Shown piece by piece: positions 3,001 through 5,936 of a DNA stretch of 5,936 nt. Under the pieces are notes generated by a model, which searched no databases, had not been told where the DNA came from, and saw only the letters and a program-made list of their open reading frames with translations. The DNA lies in NCBI GenBank assembly GCA_024682015.1, contig JAIKZT010000088.1, positions 1-5,936 of the forward strand, given 5' to 3'. Position 1 is the stretch's first letter. Every line of letters starts with the position of its first letter. A program made the translations under genes and the position numbers. Origin of the DNA: Clostridia bacterium (GTDB taxonomy: Bacteria; Bacillota; Clostridia; Peptostreptococcales; Anaerovoracaceae).

Positions 3001-5936
3001 ACGGCTACCGCTCAATGTACCTGCGCGTGAAGAGCGGCGATGAATATCTGGAAGTCCATGTCATGAGCGGCGAAGAAAGGCTGACCGGCGCGCCGGCGGA
3101 GTACTTCTTCACGATGCCCGCGGGCAACGTGACGGTGGAAGCCACCTTCGTCCCGCGGAAATACAAAGTCAGATTCGATAGTCTCTTCGAGGAAAGGCTA
3201 TACACGCTCGACACGGTGTACCTGGACTACGGCGAGACGCCCGACACCCGCGAGCTGGAGATGGAATTTTGGGATACCACTGAGTATTTCGGCGCGCCTT
3301 TCCTGGGCTGGGAGCCGGCGATCGGGCCGGTCACGGGTGACGCGGTCTATACGGCGGTGTTCGGGGAATCGCAGCCGGCCGAGGAGATGCATCATATAGC
3401 GACGACGGACGACGCGATCACGGCGAGCCTCTTTATCTCCCCGCCGCTGGGGGACATTGTGACAGACAGTTATGTCCACTCCGGCCTGAAGGTCGTTCTC
3501 TCCGTTGATATGGATGAGATGGAAGGGGTCACAGGCGTCGCGTCGTGGAGCGTCATCGACGCGGACGGGAATGCAGTCTCCCTGGATACGGACGAGTTCG
3601 GCTTCCCGTACTTCACCATGCCCGAAAGCGACGTGACGGTCTCGGCGACATATACGAACGCCGGGATGCCCGTGCGCCTGCTGGACGGTTTCGAGTCCCT
3701 GGTGGGCTCGGATGTCAACGGCGCGCTGCGGCTCGGAGCATTTTCAACGCCTGAGGATCCTTACGCGGTGCCCGGCGATACGGTTACTCTGCTCTTCTTT
3801 GACAATACCGAGGCCGGCGTTACCGTTACGGTCACGCCGAGGACGGGCGAGCCGTTTACGGTCAGCAGCGTGCCCTCGTCAGTGACAGCTTTAAATATGA
3901 GATTCAGCATCATCTCCTTCACGATGCCCCGTTCGCCTGTTTCCGTTTCCGTTTCGGCCGGTTCGCAGATAACTGCGGATCTGCCCGCGCTCGCGCTGGG
4001 GGTCAACGAAGTGGATTACCGGCAGATGTGGTACAGCTTTACCCCGGCGAAGACCGGCGCATACAGCTTTACCGCGCTGGACAGAAATGAGTGGGATGCG
4101 TTTGTCTACGACGAGAATGGGGCCGAAGCCGGCAGATTCGACGAAGACTCGCCGGTTGCAGTGCTGGTGGCCGGGGAGCGCTACCTTATCCAGTTCAACG
4201 TTTACAGTTACAGCTTGCCGGTCACGTACATTCTGATCGAAGAGCCTCAGGCGGAACCTGTCCTGCACCCAATCACCGTGGGAAGCGTAGCGCACGGCAG
4301 CGTCGTGGCCAGCGTGGCCGAAGCGCCTGCAGGGTATACGGTCTTGCTGACGGTCACCCCGGATCCCGGTTACGCTGTATCGGTCATCGCTCCGGAGGTA
4401 GAGACGTCGGAAGGCAGCTTGTCTATCGGTGGGTACTCGTCTATCGGCAACAGTTACGTGTATTATTTAACCATGCCCGATGACGCGGTCACCGTTACGC
4501 CGAGCGGGTTCGATCAGGTCGGTTATTCCCTGGTTATCGAAGCCCATAGTGGCGAGGCGACAGTGCTCGTGAACGGCGAAGCGCCTTCGATATCGTCCGT
4601 GGAAGGCGAGGATGTTGTAATCGCCCATTGCGGCGATACGGTCGCGCTGCAGCTGACGCCGTACAGTGAGTACTTAAGTGAGCCGAATATCACCGTCAAC
4701 GGCGAACGCCTGAAGGCGCAGGCGGACGGAACCTACAGTTTCACCATGCCTGCGGAGGACGTGAGCATTCTGGTCCGTTTCCGCAATCTCCAGCGTTACA
4801 ACGTCCACGTGATCCAGCCAGCGCACGGAACGGCCTACGCTTTGTGGAACCTTCCGGGTTCTAGTGAACAGAATGCCATCAGCGAAGCGCCTGTCGGCTC
4901 GCGGGTCACCCTCTTTGTCGCCGATGCGGAAGACGGCTGGGCTGTCAGCTCCTGGAACGTTTACACCGCGGACGGACCGATCGCATTGGACGAAGGCTAC
5001 TTCACCATGCCCGCGGATGATGTGTGGATCGAGGCGGTCTTCAGCGAGGCGCAGGCGATAGCGTTCCAGATCGACGAAAAAGCCATAAGTGTCACAGATT
5101 TGGATGAATCCTGGCAATGGAGCACGGGCGGCGCCTGGTGTAAGGAGACAAGCGGCTATGCCGTTCCCGGCACTGAAGTGGTCGCTGCGTTCCCCAAAAA
5201 TGCGCCGTATACCGGCCGGATGCCCGTTTTCACCGTCAAGACGGAGAGCGGAGCGGATGTTCCGTTTGTTGAAGAAGATGTGACCTTCAGATATGGCAAT
5301 TGCTGGGCAGCTGCCTTCACCATGCCGGACGAGCCTGTCATCGTAACGATAGACGCGGTCCTGATGGATTTGGAGGAGTTGCATCTTGGCGAGAACGTCC
5401 TGACCATTACGGAGGGGTCGGATTACTTCCTCTTTACGCCGGAAGCGACCGGCGAATACCGCATCACGAAGTCCGACAACGCCTGGCTCGGCGCTTTCAT
5501 GACCATGTACAATACAGGCGTACTGGGTAGCGTCAGCAATGCGAGACTCGTGGGCGGCGAGACCTACATCCTGAATGTCGGGCGCATACCAAATGAGCCT
5601 ACCCAGGTCACGGTGACGGTCGAGCGCGTGGGCAACATCGAGACCCACGCCGTGATCATCGCGGACGGCATGGAATACGGCACGATCGAAGCGACCGTTT
5701 CCGAGGCTCCTCTTAACTATTACGTACAGCTGAAGGCCGTCCCGGGCAGCTGCAGCGAATTTGTAAGCATCCATGCATCGTGGGAAGGCGGGGACATCAA
5801 TCTCAGTCCGGTCAGCGGCGAAGAGCTGACCTACTCCTTCTCCATGCCTCCCGGAGACGTCACAGTCTCAGCGGAATTTACGGCGCCGGCGCATGTCTGG
5901 AGCGATGGCGTGGTCACCGCACCGACGTGCACCGAA
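1..5936 (+). CDS. Giant modular repeat protein, probable surface or secreted; internal fragment open at both ends
   Basis: One reading frame (first full codon at 3, so residue n begins at base 3n) runs the whole window without a stop: 1978 residues, with start and stop codons outside. It is built of repeats: an InlB/Listeria-Bacteroides type repeat, a cysteine-rich array (residues about 61-560), then a mosaic of PPC-like beta-sandwich modules and divergent InlB B-repeats (residues about 584-1960), then the first residues of another cysteine array. Such modules are known from extracellular proteins of Bacillota, where they act as stalks or adhesive scaffolds. Export and surface location are inferred, because no signal peptide, LPXTG motif, SLH domain or long hydrophobic segment is visible here. 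The composition is acidic and poor in lysine (roughly thirty lysines by eye). No enzyme motif is seen. No frameshift or internal break is apparent. The open frame is very secure; the function is not. Confidence 0.95.
3..179 (+). other. Listeria-Bacteroides / InlB B-type repeat, truncated by window start
   Basis: Residues 1-59 carry the hallmarks of the Flg_new / Listeria-Bacteroides repeat (Pfam PF09479, from memory): an opening YGSSPEYPDD segment, an aromatic YHYSFAGW strand with the signature G-W pair, and a closing A-V-Y-T-A-V-Y strand. The family forms small beta-rich, ubiquitin-like modules in bacterial surface proteins. The start of the repeat lies upstream of the window. It leads directly into the cysteine array, much as the B-repeat at 5631-5882 leads into the next one. 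Confidence 0.75.
183..419 (+). repeat. Cysteine array, long unit A1 (79 residues)
   Basis: Residues 61-139. The unit opens with HDW, continues through a W/Y-rich stretch (SYSWTENAGSW) to CAVC (Cys 85 and 88), then Cys 108, then a YTGTF...FETQT segment, and ends at an ALEHEY motif where the next unit starts. Units at 993-1223 and 1224-1448 share this order and almost the same spacing (C to H 31-32 residues). Function unknown. The pattern of paired cysteines plus a single cysteine and histidine could hold a metal or disulfides, but that is inference. Confidence 0.8.
420..992 (+). repeat. Cysteine array, five tandem short units S1-S5 (38-39 residues each)
   Basis: Units start at the histidine codons at 420, 534, 648, 762 and 876, with lengths of 38, 38, 38, 38 and 39 residues. 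Each has the form H-(D/E)-(Y/W)...(P)TCTE.G...TCSRCG......ALG, that is C-x9-C-x2-C followed 12-13 residues later by the next unit's histidine. Cysteines are at residues 151/161/164, 189/199/202, 227/237/240, 266/276/279 and 305/315/318; S3 has one extra cysteine at 232. S1-S3 are nearly identical in DNA, while S4-S5 have diverged in their W-rich linkers (GHEWSEW, GHDWGEW). This repeat type is familiar from large predicted extracellular proteins of gut Clostridia; I know of no established function. Confidence 0.9.
993..1448 (+). repeat. Cysteine array, long units A2 and A3
   Basis: A2 covers 993-1223 (77 residues): HSW, CSAC (Cys 353/356), Cys 376, then TYTATF and ETQTK, ending in a TGHSW. A3 covers 1224-1448 (75 residues): HSW, then Cys 422 and Cys 428 separated by five residues instead of two, a CANDSSH segment, PTCTEQG (Cys 452), TYTATF, FETQT and an ALGHDW end. 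The YTATF...ETQT half is the distinctive part of the long unit and replaces the second CxxC of the short unit. The altered C-x5-C spacing in A3 means any metal or disulfide pairing there would differ. Confidence 0.8.
1449..1682 (+). repeat. Cysteine array, short unit S6 and truncated long unit A4
   Basis: S6 (1449-1565, 39 residues) has PTCTDEG with Cys 496 and TCSRC with Cys 506/509, keeping the C-x9-C-x2-C spacing, and ends ALGHSW. A4 begins at 1566 as a long unit (HSWDN...WTWTDANG, then TCSRC at Cys 546/549). It stops after about 40 residues: the single cysteine, the YTATF...ETQT segment and the closing histidine are missing. The chain passes through an NVTVEFTGFY strand into the first PPC-like module. 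This marks the boundary between the cysteine array and the beta-sandwich mosaic. Confidence 0.75.
1752..2051 (+). other. PPC-like beta-sandwich module 1
   Basis: Residues 584-683. It opens with VSLGNT, then KYSFTPAEDGFYRFSS, a D-T-D-F-W-L-Y-I strand, an acidic loop DDDSGEGDNF, and a closing VLVYLEAGTVYY strand. This order (F-x-F-T-P-x-x-x-G-x-Y, aromatic strand, D-D loop, L-x-A-G-x-x-Y) matches the bacterial pre-peptidase C-terminal (PPC, PF04151-like) fold, a small jelly roll usually found as an accessory or binding module in secreted proteins. It is the best-preserved of the four copies here; the acidic loop is where calcium could sit, which is inference. Contains Cys at 1797 and 1914. Confidence 0.65.
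2052..2330 (+). other. Divergent InlB B-repeat-like module 1
   Basis: Residues 684-776. The order is SYGITLPDAAAAHGIVS, AAGEKVYLDYEPEDG, a SWTVTNDVTGE strand and the closing SFVMPYAPVTVSASV. This matches the divergent InlB B-repeat family (PF18998-like), whose signature is a turn A-x-G-x-x-V-x-L, a W-x-V strand and a terminal F-T-M-P-x-x-x-V-T-V-x-A-x-F. It follows PPC module 1 directly. Confidence 0.7.
2331..2642 (+). other. Divergent InlB B-repeat-like module 2 (degenerate)
   Basis: Residues 777-880. Only the second half is convincing: VFPGDEVELFYI as the turn and strand, ALKVQTAGGDAV in the place of W-x-V, and CVAFTMPEADVAATPTAG as the ending, where the usual V-T-V-x-A-x-F has become V-A-A-T-P-T. 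The first part (YRCSIENSSSNMYAAEALVNG) may be a diverged first strand. Three cysteines (codons at 2340, 2400, 2589) are unusual for this repeat family. Confidence 0.55.
2643..2894 (+). other. PPC-like beta-sandwich module 2 (short)
   Basis: Residues 881-964. It opens with LHLGSN (2661-2678), then LKYWFEPQEAGLYTFSC, then a compact N-V-Q-L-N-C-Y-D strand, a glycine run and SDATLTIAR as the last strand. It lacks the acidic DDDSGEGDNF loop of module 1 and the L-x-A-G-x-x-Y ending, so it is a reduced copy. Three cysteines (codons at 2751, 2781, 2829) lie close together. The assignment rests on the F-x-P-x-x-x-G-x-Y core and on its position between B-repeats. Confidence 0.5.
2895..3149 (+). other. 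Divergent InlB B-repeat-like module 3
   Basis: Residues 965-1049. This is the clearest copy in the window: TYSIVIPETDNGSVSA, then PAGSKVTLTATPDDGYR, an YLRVKSGDEYLEV strand and the ending FFTMPAGNVTVEATF. The G-S-V, A-G-x-x-V-T-L-T-A-T-P-x-x-G-Y and F-T-M-P blocks are all textbook for the family. Confidence 0.85.
3150..3371 (+). other. Listeria-Bacteroides / InlB B-type repeat 2
   Basis: Residues 1050-1123. A YKVRFDS first strand, VYLDYGETPD in the position of the usual Y-G-x-x-P segment, then FLGWEPAIGPVTGDAVYTAVFGES, which is a near-consensus ending for the classical repeat (G-W-x-P-x-I-x-x-V-T-x-x-A-x-Y-T-A-x-F). It resembles the repeat at 3-179 more than its FTMP-type neighbours, so the mosaic mixes two related repeat families. 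Confidence 0.8.
3372..3653 (+). other. Divergent InlB B-repeat-like module 4
   Basis: Residues 1124-1217. The first strands are diverged (HHIATTDDAITASLFI), followed by SGLKVVLSVDMDEMEG, SWSVIDADGNAV and the ending YFTMPESDVTVSATY. The W-x-V strand with its D-A-D-G-N turn and the FTMP ending support the call; the G-T-V first block is absent. Confidence 0.7.
3654..3962 (+). other. Divergent InlB B-repeat-like module 5 (degenerate core)
   Basis: Residues 1218-1320. VPGDTVTLLFFDN gives the turn and strand, VTVTPRTGEPFTVS stands where W-x-V is expected, and SFTMPRSPVSVSVSAG closes the module. The signature tryptophan is missing. The DNA at 3939-3953 has a short GTTTCC-like repetition encoding alternating V and S. 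Confidence 0.6.
3963..4244 (+). other. PPC-like beta-sandwich module 3
   Basis: Residues 1321-1414. It opens with LALGVN (3990-4007), then MWYSFTPAKTGAYSFTAL, a D-A-F-V-Y-D-E-N-G strand-turn, VAVLVAGERYLIQF and a final VTYILIEE strand. The F-T-P-x-x-x-G-x-Y core and the V-A-G-x-x-Y ending match PPC module 1, with the central acidic loop shortened to RFDEDS. Confidence 0.6.
4245..4511 (+). other. Divergent InlB B-repeat-like module 6
   Basis: Residues 1415-1503. HPITVGSVAHGSVVASVAEA, PAGYTVLLTVTPDPGYAVS, then a serine/glycine-rich strand region and YYLTMPDDAVTVTPSG. The first half is close to consensus; the ending has LTMP in place of FTMP and lacks the final phenylalanine in its usual place. 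Confidence 0.75.
4512..4781 (+). other. Divergent InlB B-repeat-like module 7
   Basis: Residues 1504-1593. YSLVIEAHSGEATVLVNG, then HCGDTVALQLTPYSEYLS, ITVNGERLKAQADGTY and the ending SFTMPAEDVSILVRF. The V-N-G-E turn in the W-x-V position is a common variant. One cysteine (codon 4629) sits in the G-D-T-V turn. Confidence 0.7.
4782..5042 (+). other. Divergent InlB B-repeat-like module 8
   Basis: Residues 1594-1680. YNVHVIQPAHGTAYA, EAPVGSRVTLFVADAEDGWAV, SSWNVYTADGPIAL and YFTMPADDVWIEAVF. All blocks of the family are present in order, including the signature tryptophan in S-W-N-V. Confidence 0.8.
5043..5357 (+). other. Divergent InlB B-repeat-like module 9 (long variant)
   Basis: Residues 1681-1785, longer than its neighbours. 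AFQIDEKAISVTDLDE and a W-rich segment (SWQWSTGGAW) replace the usual first strands, followed by VPGTEVVAAFPKNAP, VFTVKTESGADVPF and AAFTMPDEPVIVTID. The ending is diverged (V-I-V-T-I-D). Two cysteines at codons 5139 and 5301, each beside a tryptophan, could pair; that is speculation. Confidence 0.6.
5358..5630 (+). other. PPC-like beta-sandwich module 4
   Basis: Residues 1786-1876. It opens with LHLGEN (5379-5396), then DYFLFTPEATGEYRITKS, an A-F-M-T-M-Y strand, a short N-T-G-V-L-G turn, ARLVGGETYILNV and a final TQVTVTVER strand. The F-T-P-x-x-x-G-x-Y core and V-G-G-E-T-Y ending repeat the pattern of modules 1 and 3; the acidic loop is absent. Confidence 0.6.
5631..5882 (+). other. Divergent InlB B-repeat-like module 10
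   Basis: Residues 1877-1960. THAVIIADGMEYGTIEATV, APLNYYVQLKAVPGSCSE, HASWEGGDINLSP and SFSMPPGDVTVSAEFTAP. The family order is kept with FSMP in place of FTMP. It is the last module before the next cysteine unit. Confidence 0.75.
5892..5936 (+). repeat. Start of a second cysteine array (truncated by window end)
   Basis: The last 15 residues begin at a histidine codon and read HVWSDGVVTAPTCTE, matching the first part of the short units at 420-992 (H-D-Y-x-G-V-V-T-A-P-T-C). The DNA encoding VVTAPTC differs from the copy at 549-569 by only a few bases. The CxxC half lies beyond the window, so the number of units that follow is unknown. Confidence 0.8.

Noticed and set aside
4674..5774. 366-residue minus-strand open frame
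   Set aside because: It is codon-register antisense to a domain-coherent sense frame (PPC and B-repeat modules), shows no recognisable domain, and is explained by scarcity of TTA, CTA and TCA codons.
1..5936. Search for promoters, ribosome binding sites, terminators, tRNAs, insertion sequences or attachment sites
   Set aside because: The whole window is coding and I saw no strong hairpin with a T-run, inverted terminal repeats or tRNA-like folding; any match would be incidental inside the gene.

Overview
The window lies entirely inside one protein-coding gene. Reading the + strand in the frame whose first full codon is at position 3, I found no stop codon through position 5936, giving 1978 consecutive sense codons. 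No start, stop, promoter, ribosome binding site, terminator or intergenic DNA is visible. It is therefore an internal slice of a giant gene open at both ends. The GC-rich codon choice, the cysteine-repeat family and the InlB-type repeats suggest a Clostridia-like Bacillota, probably host-associated or from a gut metagenome. That placement is inference from protein style, not from a marker gene.

Layout. (1) 3-179: the end of a Listeria-Bacteroides / InlB B-type repeat. (2) 183-1682: a cysteine-rich array of ten units of two kinds. Short units of 38-39 residues carry C-x9-C-x2-C-x12/13-H and end in an ALGHDW/Y-like motif. Long units of about 75-79 residues carry CxxC, then C, then a YTATF...ETQT stretch and the same GH(D/S)W ending. 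(3) 1752-5882: a mosaic of four PPC-like beta-sandwich modules, each opened by an L-x-L-G-like motif. They are separated by ten divergent InlB B-repeat-like modules, most ending F-T-M-P...V-T-V-x-A-x-F, and one further classical B-type repeat at 3150-3371. (4) 5892-5936: a new cysteine unit begins and runs off the window, so the array-plus-mosaic arrangement probably recurs.

The product looks like a very long, acidic, lysine-poor modular surface or secreted protein, such as an adhesin, stalk or other extracellular scaffold. No catalytic domain is recognisable in this slice. The signal peptide, any enzymatic or binding head, and the cell-wall or S-layer anchor would lie outside the window. The most interesting points are the regular cysteine/histidine pattern of the array, which could bind metal or form disulfides; the near-identical tandem DNA copies within it; and the repeating higher-order architecture. 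I found no mobile element, RNA gene, CRISPR array or defence system.
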